Source of the DNA: Amaurobius ferox
Taxonomy: Eukaryota > Arthropoda > Arachnida > Araneae > Amaurobiidae
DNA: 64,000 nucleotides
Direction: 5' to 3'
Assembly (NCBI GenBank): GCA_951213105.1
Contig: OX578135.1
Span: forward strand, 166,523,989 to 166,587,988
Shown here: positions 20,161-31,720 of the stretch, one piece after another
Position numbering within the stretch: position 1 is the stretch's first letter
Layout: every line of letters starts with the position of its first letter
Notes under the pieces: generated by a model
Databases searched by the model: none
What the model was told of the DNA's origin: nothing
The model's input: only the letters and a program-made list of their open reading frames with translations
Made by a program: the position numbers and the translations under genes

Positions 20161-23100
20161 ATGATGGTTGTTTCAAAAGTGAGTTCAAAATGTTTTCGAA
20201 TTAAAAATAAAGATACATTTTTAAAAATTCATAACATAATCATCCCAATAAATTCTGTTATCATTCATAACACAAGAACTTTTAAAATGTACAACACAAA
20301 AATTAGCTTCATACACATTTCACTCTTTTACATGTTCTGTGTTTTTAATATTTAGGATATGACTGTGGAAGCTTCTGTTACACCTGCAGCATTGCCTGTG
20401 GCAGCACCGACCGTGGTGGGAAAGGCCGGACCTAGTGGTATTCATGTAAGTTATTTTATTTCATCTTTTTGGAAGGGGAAAATCGGCTGTTTCTGGGAGT
20501 ATAGGATTGTATCGTATTCTATTACAGAAACTGTTATTTCTCTTAGAGGAAGTGCAATCAAAGAAAAAAACAGCTGACTCGCGATTTTATAGTGTGTTTT
20601 TAGGAATTTTATAGAAAAAACTAATATGGACATTTTATCTATTTTATAGATATGTCCCACCTGCCACAAGTCTTTTACACAGAAGAGTACTTTGACAAGA
20701 CATTTAAAAATCCACACAGGGGTAAAACCCTTTGTCTGTGAAGAATGCCAGATGGCTTTCAACCGAAAAAGCGATATGGTACGACATGCTAAAATGCATG
20801 AAGCAAGTTTAGATTGTGGTGGGTGTGGTGAAGCGTTTTTGTCCCGAATGGACCTCCTTCGCCACACGAGGCGACACCACAATACTGTACAGCACAAGTG
20901 CGAACTGTGTGATGAAGCATTCACACGACGCGACGTGCTGTTACAGCATATTCGCCGTGCTCACCCTCACCCTTCCTCCAAGGGCATGAAACGCAAGACG
21001 GCCGATGTTGACAAAATAGCAAAGAAACGAAGCACCCAGGCGATGAGAGCTCTTCGTCGCTCACAGCGAGCTTTGGGCGTTTTCACGACCCACACTTTGG
21101 AGCCCACTGAGGAGAATCGACAGGATCTAACACTGGCGTTAGAAGAGATGCGTGTACCACTGATTGCCTTGTTGAGTGAAGAACTCTCGGCCAATCAGAT
21201 TAAATGGTACCTGGTCCTCTACGCAAAGATGGTCCGACTGAATTCTGAGGGGGAGGAAGAGAGCACGACGGCCTACTTTCATAGTAGGTGTGGAATTGAC
21301 CTGATTTCTCACACGATTGAGCAACATGTGAGTGAGGGGTACCTGAAGATTCAGAGTGCTTTCGAGGACTACCAACAGTTGGGGTCGGGGTGGTCTTTGG
21401 ATCATGTGATGAAGATGGATGTTTGCGTGGGCAAATACAGGCCTCTTCGCCCCGCAAGCTATCTGCCCCTGCCCCCCAAACTTGCGGCCAAAAAAAGCAC
21501 TCTTAAATATTGAAAACAGCGACCAGAAGTGTTTTGTGTGGTGCCTTCTCGCTCACAGACTCAATTTGCAGTGGGCTGAAAAACCCGAACGTGTGACTCA
21601 TTATTTGCCTAGGGAGCATGAGATAAACCTGGGGAATGTGGAGTGCCCGGTACCCGTGAGTAAGGTTGGTACCCTAGAGAAGCTGAACAACTGTCGGATT
21701 AATGTTTTCGGCTATGAGGATGAAGAAGTGTTTCCTCTGCACATATCTGCAAGAGACGATGCAGACTGCATTAACCTTCTCCTCATAAGTCAGGATACCC
21801 AACAACATTACTGCCTGATCCGCAGTATGTCGAGACTTCTGGGGGATTTAGCTAATCATCATGCTGCTTCTCACGTATGCTATCGGTGCCTCCACCGCTT
21901 CTCCCGAGAAGATTTACTCGTGGCACACACTCCCTACTGCAAAGAGCACGCACCGCAACGTGTTGAGATGCCAAGCCTCGAGAAAAGTTGTTTAAAGTTC
22001 TCCAATTTGGAGTATCAACACCCGGTCCCGTTCGTGATATATGCCGACTTTGAGTCGCTTTTGGTAGAAGTGCCCAGCGCACAGCCTAGCGATAGTCGGT
22101 CCTTTGTAGAAAAGGTAGCCCATCATGAGGCTTGCGGCTACGCATACGTCGTCGTGGGACCCCAAGGCGAATCACACAAGCCCGTGTATTGCTATCGGGG
22201 CCCCGACGCCGTAACCCATTTTCTGCAGAGGATGCTCCTGGAAAGAGACGAACTGGCCGTTCGTTTTAATAGCATAGCACCTATGCGTCTTACCAGGAGT
22301 GAAGCACTGGCCTTCAACAGCGCATCCCACTGCTATCTGTGTAAGAGGGCCTTTCCAAAGGACGGTGACCGGTACATTATGAAGGTTCGCGATCATTGTC
22401 ATATTGTTGGAAACTATAGGGGTGCAGCACACTCGAATTGTAATCTTAGATACAAGTTACGCAAGAGTGTCCCTGTAGTGTTTCACAATTTGAAAAACTA
22501 TGATTCGCACCTCTTAATGTCGGGGCTTGGAAAGCTGAAAGACCACAGCTTAGAGGTCATTCCACAAAATATGGAGAGATATATCTCCATCTCCCTGTAT
22601 GAGGGAAAGGAGAGTGTGAGGCTGCAATTCATCGATAGCCTCCAATTCATGAATGCTTCCTTGGAGAAGTTAGTGGCCAATTTACCAGCTGATAAATTCA
22701 AGATCATGAAGGCAAACATCCCCATCCATTTTGAGCTGCTGCTTCGCAAGGGAGTGTACCCTTACGAGTACATGAATTCGTTGGCGAAATTCGATGAGCA
22801 TGTATTACCTCCACTCTCGGCTTTTTATAGCACTCTGACGGATGAGACCCCCACCGCTGACGATTATGCTCATGCTCAGAATGTATGGAGAACATTCAAC
22901 TTGAAAACATTAGGGGAGTACCACGACCTCTACGTTAAAAGTGATGTTCTTCTGTTGGCCGACGTATTTCAGCAGTTTCGACACCTGTGCAGGGAGTACT
23001 ATGGGTTGGATTGTGTCCACCTGATGACAGCACCCGGCTTGGCATGGCAGGCTGCTCTCAAGATGTGCAAGCAGCCCCTCGATCTAATGACAGAGATTGA

Positions 23101-24532
23101 CCAACATCTCTTCATTGAGCGTGGTATCAGGGGTGGCGTGTCTGTCATTACGAAGCGTTTGGCACATGCAAATAATCCTTACATGGCGAAGTATGACCCT
23201 GCACAGCCCACCCAGTATATTATGTATTTGGATGCTAACAACTTGTACGGGTGGGCTATGTCTCAGCCCCTTCCATATGGAAAGTTTGAGTGGGTGTCAC
23301 CCACGATTGCGACAGAGGATTGGATCCTGTCTTGCCCCGACCATGCATCGGTTGGCTACATTTTGGAGGTCGACTTGGAGTACCCGCCAGAACTTCACGA
23401 TCTCCATAATGATTACCCTGTTGCGCCAGAAAGAATGTTGATTCGAGAGGAAGATGTCTCGCCGTATACGGTAAAGATCATGGAGGAGCTTGGAGTTCCC
23501 CAGTTCCAAGAACAAGAAAAACTTGTCCCAAATCTCTGCAACAAGAAAAATTATGTGGTACATTATAGATGCTTGAAAATGTACCTGGAACTGGGGCTGC
23601 ACGTAACATCTGTGCACAAAGTCCTTCGCTTCCATCAGCGGCCCTGGTTGAGATCGTACATCGATTTCAACACCGAGCAGAGGAAGAGGTCTCAATCGGG
23701 GTTTGAGAAGGACTTCTTCAAGCTCATGAACAACGCCGTATACGGAAAATCAATGGAAAATCTGCGTAACAGAGTTAATGTAGATTTGGTCACCGACACG
23801 CGGCGGGGTGAAAAGCTCGTGGCGGCGCCTACATTCAAGCGCTTCAAAATTTTTGATGAAGACTTGGTTGGGGTTGAGCGGGTGAAGAACTGCATTGTCT
23901 TTAATAGACCGATTTACGTTGGATTCACCATTCTGGAGCTGAGCAAACTCCATATGTACACATTTCATTATGGCTACATGAAAAAGTACTATGGAGCAAA
24001 GGCTGTGTTACTATTCACTGACACTGATTCTTTAACCTATGAGGTGCAGTGTCGTGATTTTTATCAGGACATGCAGAAAAACAGCCATCTCTTTGACACC
24101 TCTGATTTCCCCGTGAACCATCCGGCATTCAGTGGTGTTAATAAAAAGAAGATTGGTTGTTTCAAGGATGAACTGAACGCGCAGCCGGGACTTGAGTTTG
24201 TGGGGCTCAGGTCTAAAATGTACTCACTACTGGCAGTTAGTGGTACAAAAAAGACAGCAAAGGGGGTCTCCCGATCAGTTATCAGTAAGCAACTGAGACA
24301 TGAAATGTACAAAAGTTGTCTTACTGATAAAAAAGTTGCACGTCACGTTCAGTATCGCATCGGGAGTGAGTGTCACAAATTATACACTCTAAAACAGTGT
24401 AAGGTGTCACTCTCTCCATACGATGATAAACGCTACATAATGGACGATGGCGTGCATACTTATGCTTACGGCCACCACAAAATTAAAAGAGAAGACCAAA
24501 GAAAGAAAGATGAAGACCAAAGCAAGATATAG
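20161..24532 (+). CDS. Zinc-finger/protein-primed family B DNA polymerase, spliced, one frameshift
   Basis: Exons: 20161-20178 (MMVVSK, donor GTGAGT), 20356-20445 (30 codons, acceptor TTTAG, donor GTAAGT) and 20650 onward (acceptor TTATAG). All are phase 0. Exon 3 first encodes four C2H2 fingers (20650-20955), then a linker region, then enters the polymerase frame after a one-base shift in the A7 run at 21490-21496. In the long frame numbered from 21419: DxE of Exo I at D210/E212, a Cys/His insert C305-C308...HCH (about 305-345), Exo II at D362 (NLKNYDSH), Exo III Y505-D509, motif A D605 (DANNLYGWAM), motif B K768 (KLMNNAVYGK), motif C D868-T-D870 (FTDTDSL), and a K-x-Y at K933. All catalytic residues are present. 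The polymerase would copy the element with 3'-5' proofreading. The first about 24 residues of the 21419 frame are not real. Confidence 0.88.
20650..20955 (+). other. Four C2H2 zinc fingers at the N-terminus of the polymerase gene
   Basis: Fingers start at ICPTCHKSFTQKST, FVCEECQMAFNRKSD, LDCGGCGEAFLSRMD and HKCELCDEAFTRRD, each closing with the two histidines in HLKIHTG, HAKMH, HTRRHH and HIRRAH. The HTGVKPF linker between fingers 1 and 2 matches the classical DNA-binding linker type. Possible targets are the iteron-like array next door or the TIRs (inference). Confidence 0.9.
21490..21496 (+). other. Frameshift site in an A7 run
   Basis: The zinc-finger frame stops at 21511-21513, while the polymerase frame is open across this run. 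The change of frame needs a one-base skip exactly within a homopolymer of seven A. This could be a mutation, a sequencing error, or much less likely a programmed +1 event. Confidence 0.8.
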
Positions 24533-24715
24533 AGATATGAAAAAAAAAAAAAATAGAAAAAAAGTAAAAATTGAAAAAAAAAAATGAGAAAAAAAAAATG
24601 AAAAAAAAAAATATATGGAAAAAAAAATATATATGGAAAAAAAAAATCCAACTGCATTGGAAAAAAAAAAAAAAAAAAAAATGGAAAGAAAAAAAAATCT
24701 ATGTACTGTGGAAAG
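24533..24715. repeat. A-rich low-complexity tract after the polymerase stop
   Basis: Runs of 7 to 21 A broken by TG, TATATGG and GG. No gene is present; open frames on either strand here are composition artefacts. Confidence 0.8.
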
Positions 24716-24849
24716 ATTTTTTTCCACTGATATAACATTTTTTTATGTTAAAACATTTTTATGTTTGGGAAATAGGCCTGCCAGTTTGAAAGTGTACTAC
24801 TTTACATTTAAAATTAATTTTTCACTGTTTAAAAACAGCTAAGTTTAAA

Positions 24850-25245
24850 TTCTTTATGAAACTTTATCTTGTAAAGTAGAAAATATAAATTTCTGAATTT
24901 AAAAATTCAGATTTAATTTTTAAAACTTTATCTTGTAACATTACAAGTATCTGAATTTAAAAATTCAGATTTATTTTTTTTAAAAACTTTGTCTTGTAAA
25001 ATTACATGCATCTGAGTTTAAAAATTCAGATTTATTTTAAAATTCTTTATAAAACTTTATCTTGTAAAATTACAAGTATCTGAATTTAAAAATTCAGATT
25101 TATTTTAAAATTCTTTATAAAACTTTGTCTTGTAAAATTACAAGTATCTGAATTTAACTTTACTTATTTTAAAATTCTTTATAAAATTTTATCCTGTAAA
25201 ATTACAAGTATTTGAATTTAACTTTACTTATTTTAAAATGTTTTT
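24850..25245. repeat. AT-rich hairpin-forming tandem repeats
   Basis: Five to six units of about 60-70 bp, each with AAACTTTATCTTGTAAAATTACAAGTATCTGAATTTAAAA-type content. The words CTGAATT and AATTCAG form a 7-bp stem around TTAAA, and CTTGTAA...TTACAAG forms a second inverted pair. They sit between the polymerase stop and the right TIR. AATAAA at 25252 follows and is a possible distal poly(A) signal. Confidence 0.65.
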
Positions 25246-25328
25246 AAAAACAATAAAGATTAAAATTATTTATGAAACTTGTAAAATAAAATTACAATTT
25301 AAATTAATAAAAAAAAAAAACATTTCAG

Positions 25329-25443
25329 ACTGGTGGGGAACGCTGCCCTTAAAGAGCGAAACGACAGAGTACACCACCTCATGGGGCTGTCGGAAGTGTA
25401 CAAACTTTCTCTGCTTCTACTAACATTTTCCCACTTTTTCTAA
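25329..25443 (+). CDS. Candidate terminal exon next to the right TIR
   Basis: A GC-richer island in very AT-rich DNA, preceded by an acceptor-like ACATTTCAG. From 25330 a frame of 37 codons (starting LVGNAALKERNDRVHHLMG) runs to TAA at 25441. It has no methionine start of its own and would need an upstream donor that I cannot identify. The opposite strand is also partly open, so an exon on the minus strand or a structured RNA is an alternative. Confidence 0.3.
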
Positions 25444-25462
25444 CACTCTTCTCTTATATAAT

Positions 25463-27783
25463 ATGTAACAGTTCTTAATAACATATATTTTCTAATGGAA
25501 ACTTTCTTTTCAGATTGTGTGGAGTGAGTAGCTTGTCGCACCATTTTTGAAAATGCCTAAGTACAATGTAGTAATACATTAATTTTTAGATACACAACAC
25601 ACAAAGGGTTGAATGCTATTCATGTAATACAATTTGTGTGTCCACTGAACACAATTTTTGTGTGTTCATCCATAATCTATTATATTTTTAAACATTTGAA
25701 ATCATTTCGTTATTATAATAGTCATATACGTTGTTAGATTTATTTTTAAAAAAGGTTTTAAGTCAAACTTGCAATAGATTTTAAAAGTGTTTGTGTCAGG
25801 GAAAAATAATGTACACTCACTTCTAAGTTCTATAATGGTAGTAAAAATTACAATGTGAAAAGGGTCAAATCATATTCAATGCACAATATCATTAAAGTGA
25901 TGTGTTTTAGATTACGTGTAGCAAATCAGACCGTTGAAGTATCCAACTATTAAAAATGTATTATTAGAAAAAATAGGTGGCAACACCTTATACTGTTGAT
26001 GTCATTATAGATAAGATCTAATTTTTAATAGCGTAATGAGAGTGTCTCACTCATTTGGAGTTTGCCCAGCGGGTAGTGAAGAGGTCGTTCTGTGAGTTCT
26101 AATTTTCATTATTATTTTTATATACTTTTAGATTTATTTTTCAAAAATCACACACACACACTTAGAATGGTCGAATCCTGTTCACAAAACATAATTTCAG
26201 CTATGTATTACATTCATGTTTTTAAAGTTTGTGTATACATTTGTTTTTAGATACACAACACTTAAAATGGTCGAATCGTATTCATTGAACACAATTTGTG
26301 TGTTCATTGGAAATCCGTAATCAATTTGTTTTTAAACATTCGAAATCATTTCGTTATTATTATAAAAATCGTATTGATAGTTAGATTTATTTAAAAAAAA
26401 AAAAAAAAAAATCCACTGAATACAATTTTAGCTAATTATTACATTCGTGTTTTTAAAGTTTGTGTATACATTTGTTTTTAGATACACAACACTTAAAATG
26501 GTCGAATGGTATTCACTGAACACAATTTGTGTGTGCATTGGAAATCCGTAATCAATTTGTTTTTAAACATTCGAAATCATTTCGTTATTATTATAAAAAT
26601 CGTATTGATAGTTAGATTTATTTAAAAAAAAAAAAAAATCCACTGAATACAATTTTAGCTAATTATTACATTCGTGTTTTTAAAGTTTGTGTATACATTT
26701 GTTTTCAGATACACAACACTTAAAATGGTCGAATGGTATTCACTGAACACAATTTGTGTGTTCATTGGAAATCCGTAATCAATTTGTTTTTAAACATTCG
26801 AAATTATTTCGTTATTATTATAAAAATCGTATTGATAGTTAGATTTATTTAAAAAAAAAAAAAAAAATCCACTGAATACAATTTTAGCTAATTATTACAT
26901 TCGTGTTTTTAAAGTTTGTGTATACATTTGTTTTAAAAAAATCATAATGTTATAATACGCAATTTTATATTCACTCCGTAGCATTCTGTTTTAAAACGCA
27001 CCCTTTATAAAGTGCATCGCTATTCACCGAGCGATTCGAATGAACTTTGAAAAATAATCTAACTTCCACTGATAAGGTATACTTCGAAGATAACTTCCTA
27101 TAAAGCACGGGTGCTTTGGCATGACGGTAAGACGCTCGGCTTGTAATCAGTTGGGCCCAAGTTCGAATCCAGCTCCTGACCAGTGAAACATTAATTTCTT
27201 TTGGAGAAAAAATGCCGATAGATGGCAGCACTTCATCAAAATTCGCCAGAGGGCGCTTTAACTACGTCACGCTGATAAGATCTTTCACTCTGTCGCTGAC
27301 CAGCAGAGAGGGAGGACGTGTGCTAAGGGGCTCCAAGGCGTGACACGTCATTTCCAGATTATGTGATTGCGAAATCCCAGAGAGGGAGGACGTGTGCTAA
27401 GGGGCTCCAAGGCGTGACACGTCATTTCCAGATTATGTGATTGCGAAATCCCTGAAACCACTTCCTCAGGTCAAGGGTCAGTCAGCGATTGTGACATTCC
27501 CTCTCAAGACTCGGAGTGAAACTCACTCCGTATGAGTCATCATACCTCTTGCGAAAGAGGCATCCGGTGTTGTGCCGCCTCACCAAACTTCCAAAAGAGG
27601 GGGGCATCCTCCCAAAGAGGATCCTCTCAAGAGAGGCATCCTCCCTCCTGGGGGTCTCAAGACCCTCCAAGGAGGGTCCACTCCAAAGAGGGAAGACACT
27701 CCAAAGAGGCATCCTCCCAAAGAGGGCCTCTCCTCCTGTGCCGCCTCCCCGATCTGCCGGTGAAAGCCCCTTTTATAACTACT
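25463..27783 (-). repeat. Right terminal inverted repeat of the Polinton-like element
   Basis: About 2.32 kb, the inverted partner of 15065-17137. It is longer because it has about three copies of the 236-bp unit (roughly 26240-26940) and a tandem duplication of about 76 bp (27307-27452, GAGAGGGAGGACGTGTGCT repeated). Closes with the minisatellite and the terminal TTATAACTACT. Confidence 0.88.
27103..27185 (+). promoter_or_regulatory. tRNA-like Pol III box A/box B unit, right TIR
   Basis: Counterpart of 15664-15752, facing outward. Box A has drifted (TGGCATGACGG), but the box-B-like AGTTCGAATCC is intact. A compensating pair change (AGTTGG/CCAGCT here, GCTGG/CCAGC in the left copy) flanks the T-loop-like segment. 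Confidence 0.55.
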
Positions 27784-27989
27784 AACATCATTAAATTAAT
27801 GTGTACTGATTTTCATTGACATGTTCCATTCTTATCACCAAAAATGTATAATATTATGCAGTATAAAATGGATTATTGTATTATCAAATTGATTTTGCTG
27901 ATGTTGGTTTGAAAACAAAAAAACGTATTGAGAGAAAAATATTCATTCATTTAATTCGCCATAGAAGTCAGCTGAGCAGTCTTTTATTA

Positions 27990-29220
27990 ATATTAAAATT
28001 TAAATGCGGCTCGTGCTAATCTATTAAAGATTTCAGATTTGAAATACGCGAATAGAATTTATATATTTATCCTTACTGGTGTCCCTCAAGGCTCAATCTT
28101 AGGTCTGTTTCTGTTTTTAATTTACATAAATGATACCTTCTATGTTCCTTCTAGTGCTTTCATGATACGAGCTTATTATTTGTTGATGAAAACGTTCAAA
28201 CACTTGTCAATCAAGTAAATTCTCAAATTCATAACTATATAGACTGGCTTGACCAAAACTAAACTTTAGCCTTAAATACGTAAAAAAACTGTGTTCTTTT
28301 TGATAAAAAATATTCTGCTCGTGATATAAATAATAATTATATAAATGGCTCCAGTATTATTTTTTCTTCCGACGTTAAGTCCTTAGACGTGATTTTACAG
28401 AATGATTTAAAATAGTATAAACAAGTTGACCACATTTGTAATAAAGTAAGAAAAACATTGGATTAGTTAGAACTAAATTATATTTCTTTCCAAAAATTGT
28501 TTTAATTATGCTCTATTACAGTTTAATTTTTCCTCATCTATCTTATTGTAATCTTGTTTGGGGAAACACTACTACCAGAAATGTAAACAGATTTCGCATT
28601 CTACAAAATAAATATATATCTCTTCTTCAAGATTCCTTTGAACTGAATATTCATCACCATGATATTTGTTCTCGCTACAAAATTTTGCCCGCCACTAGGA
28701 TTTTTCACTATCGTTTGGCGTTGTTTATGTTTCAGCATATTCATCATAATCAGCATTGTAGTGTCTTTTTCGCTCATTTTCACGATCATACTTATAGTAC
28801 TCGGAATAAGAATCAATTGTGACCCTCTTTTTCTCGTACAAACAGCTAAGCTCATGCCCAAATATCAATTCCACTGGCTCAAGATTATTGAATTCTTTTC
28901 CCCTTTTTTTAAAATAAATGAACTATGAAAATGGTTTTAAGAAGTACTTAAAGATGTTTCTGTTATAGGTCTGACCTATTATTTATTTGCTTTGCTACTT
29001 GTTTTTCTGCTAGTTGTTTCTTGTTTATTTTGTTATGGTTTTTGTTCTGCCACTGATCATTGTATTAATGTTGCCAGTTTGGTTGGGGGCCCGTGAGACC
29101 TATCTATAGCGCCTTATTCCACAGTTCTTTGCTCCACTGTTATACTTTACTTATAAGTAGAAATTGTATATGTTGTGTATATCGTGTGGCAAAATAAAGT
29201 TTATTATTATTATTATTATG
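27990..29220 (+). pseudogene. LINE fragment (CR1/L2- or Jockey-like), 3' part
   Basis: Decayed reverse transcriptase on the plus strand: a GVPQGSILG-like segment at about 28078-28105, a broken catalytic region after it, and a readable thumb at 28508-28822 (YYSLIFPHLSYCNLVWG). The piece ends in (TTA)n at about 29200-29218, a microsatellite tail typical of some CR1/L2-type elements. It has many stops and is inactive. Confidence 0.72.
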
Positions 29221-30560
29221 CTATATGCACCTTATATATGCTATATGCAATTTATATATGCATCTTGCAACTTTGTATACAAAGTTGCAAGATGCAGCTA
29301 ATTACGTATACATGCAGTGGAGTCGCTAGGGGTGTAGTGGGGGAGGAGGTGTTAAACCTTTCCAGGGACTCATTGAACTGCTTTTAGTTTTGAAAATTGA
29401 TATTTAAAAAAATCGGAAAAATATTTGGTTATCTCCCCGCTCCCCGTCGAATCTATTGTATAAATGTGACCGAAAATGAGAAAAATGGTGGTTTAGTTGA
29501 AGACAAATCTTCACAACACCGAATTTGGAGGGCAGCTTCATTATAAAAAACTGAGTTTTATATTCGTTATGCATGCAAAAGCCATTAAAATGGTATACGT
29601 TTTAATACAAATTTCTCAGCTTGACCAACCTGCTGCCAGTTTTTATCTTACTCAATTAATTAAAAAAAAAAGAACAATTTCTAAACGAAAGTTCATAATC
29701 GATATTTTTTTTTTTTACTTTGCTATTGCCTGCAGTACAAGTGGTCCTAAAAATATTGACTGTATTTGTTTAAAATGTTTTCTGAAAACATTTTATAGAT
29801 TTAAAAAAAAAAAAAAACTGTAACATTGTATAAAACACACCTTTCACACATCTTTAGCAGCTAAAGTTTGAGTTAAAATTGTACCGAAATTAAAGGATAA
29901 GAAATAGTTTAGGTATTGCAAAGAAATTAAATATTTGATTTTAGTTCTCTGAAATATTATCCTTAACAATGAAGGTGATTAAACATATATTACATATTAC
30001 ATACTACATCAATCCATACTATATTACTTGCTTTCGGATGCCAGTAAATCCCTAACTATTGACCGATCCAATAGCAATTCCGTAGAGAAATCTATTATTT
30101 TCGACCTCCGCGTAGGCGTCGAGATGTTTCGTAACAACCGATTGACGTCTGAAAAATGACTAAGAATGCTCGAGAACAAGAGAGCAATTTTCTCTTGGCT
30201 GAGTTATTTGTGACAAGAGAGTATCAGAAAATACGGAAGTGGTTTCTGGTTATTTAACTTATAAAGTTTAAATACTAACTTTAAATGATGTAATAATCAT
30301 TTATCTTTAATCGAACAAGTACATTTTGCCGAGATTATTTCTGGAACCAGGACTCGGAATTCGGATTCAGTGTTGGTTAGTAGCGAGTATAAGTAACGGA
30401 GTCTCCTGTAATGGTTGCTTTTCTCTGTAGGAGGAGGTTAGTACTTACTAGTGTATAAAAATAGCAGTAACTGTAATTTGAACGGTACTCTAAGAGGGAA
30501 AAAGTTTTTTCACTGCTTGTTGCTTTCTAAATACGTGATACTTTTAAAAATGCAGTCTAC
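29221..30560. other. Unannotated stretch
   Basis: No gene supported. Near 29265-29300 there is an inverted repeat around CTTGCAACTTTGTATACAAAGTTGCAAG (plus strand 29264-29293), a perfect short palindrome. A (T)n run lies at 29706 and an (A)n run at 29802. Confidence 0.4.
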
Positions 30561-30564
30561 CTTT

Positions 30565-31260
30565 TTCCTGTACTTTATTTATTTATTTAAAAAGAATTCT
30601 AATTACAGGACAAAGTCCCATTAACAGCGTGTAAGAAAAAAAAAACAATACAAATTATGCAGATTAAAATATAATAAAATACATTAAAATGCAAACTATT
30701 GATAACAAATGATTTTCGGAAGCACCTGTAAATGAATAATAAAGTATTTACAACAAACGATTTTTAAAAGCCATTTCCGATGAATAAAAAACATCAAGAT
30801 TATCGGGGAAGTTGTTGCATAGTTTACAGAAATTACTTATCGCACTATAAAAACCAATATTCGCACTAAAATTCCTTTCAGCAAATAAACTCACGCTTCT
30901 TGTAGAATACTGGGGAACATGAAACCCGATCCTGCTCAAGATAGAGGAACAATCAATTCTGTTATTGAACAGATTCCTGAAGAATGAAAATAAAATGAAA
31001 TCCCTTCTGTTCTGTAAGCTTTTAACATTAAGCACATCACGAAGAAAAGTAGCAGATAAGGCATAATAAAAAATACATGTTTTCTTATAATGAAGATATC
31101 TCAATTTATTTTGAATAATTTCGATCTTGTTTGCATGAACAGCAGGAAAAGGCCTCCACTCTATAGACGGATACTCAAGCCCAGATCTGACCAAGGCATT
31201 AAAGAAAACAATTTTACTAATAGTATCCTCATTAGTAAAATCCTGAGTAACAATACTTTA
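30565..31260 (-). pseudogene. LINE fragment, reverse-transcriptase C-terminal part
   Basis: The minus-strand frame 30748-31194 contains VRSGLEYPSIEWRPF, NKLRYLHYKK, VKSLQNRRDFILFSFFRNL and FHVPQYSTRS, the usual C-terminal thumb region of Jockey/RTE-like LINE polymerases. The 3' end lies near 30565-30600 with an AAATAAATAAATAAAG-type tail on the minus strand. It is 5'-truncated, as most LINE copies are. Confidence 0.72.
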
Positions 31261-31720
31261 TACTTATGTTCTGCATTTTATCTTCATTTTCTTCAATTTT
31301 TGTTTGTTTTTGCCTATTATCATTTGCTTTTGTTATTTTACATTTGCTCTTATTACTTTATCTTTACTTTCTGTATTTATATTTACATTTTTGTGTTTTA
31401 TCCTTCCTTTTTGAATTATATCTTTGCTCTTAGTACTTTATTTTCTGTATTTATATTTACATTTTGGCGTTTTATCTTTAATTTTAAATTTTAACTTCGG
31501 TTTCTGAGTTCTGTCTTTGCTCTTAGCACTTTATTTTACTTTCTGTATTTTATTATTACATTTTTGCGTTATTTATTTCCTTTCTGAATTTTATCTTTCC
31601 GTTCTGAATTATATTTTGTCTTTCTATATTTAATCTTTACTATCTGAATTCATCTTCAATGTCTGCATTTTATCTCCACTTTCAGCATTTTAACTTTATT
31701 TTCTACACTTTATATTTGTG
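31255..31720. repeat. T-rich degenerate tandem repeat
   Basis: Loose repetition of TTTATCTTT(A/C)(C/T)TTTCTG(T/C)ATTTTA-type units of 20-25 bp. Pyrimidine-biased on the plus strand. No coding support. Confidence 0.6.

Larger units (their letters stand above)
15065..27783. mobile_element. Compact Polinton/Maverick-like element with unusual gene set
   Basis: The target duplication AACATC occurs at 15059-15064 and 27784-27789. The left end begins AGTAGTTATAA and the right end closes TTATAACTACT, so the termini are AG...CT as in Polintons. The TIRs run about 15065-17137 and 25463-27783. The 8.3 kb unique centre holds a spliced zinc-finger/family B DNA polymerase gene and a divergent AlkB-PC4-like gene. 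Polintons normally also encode a retroviral-type integrase, an FtsK-like ATPase, a protease and capsid proteins; I find none of these here. The element could be a minimal self-replicating relative, a deletion derivative mobilised in trans, or an integrated linear plasmid or virus-like replicon. TIR divergence and a frameshift indicate this copy is not young. Confidence 0.85.

Noticed and set aside
21139..21457. Minus-strand frames inside the polymerase gene, and others at 22.1-24.3 kb
   Set aside because: Shadows of the strongly supported plus-strand coding sequence.
21419..21490. Methionine at 21419 as the polymerase start
   Set aside because: The first about 24 codons overlap the zinc-finger frame and lack polymerase-like sequence; splice signals and the A7 run point to a fusion gene instead.
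24407..24738. Phe-rich minus-strand frames resembling membrane proteins
   Set aside because: They read the A-rich tract after the polymerase stop in reverse; composition artefact.
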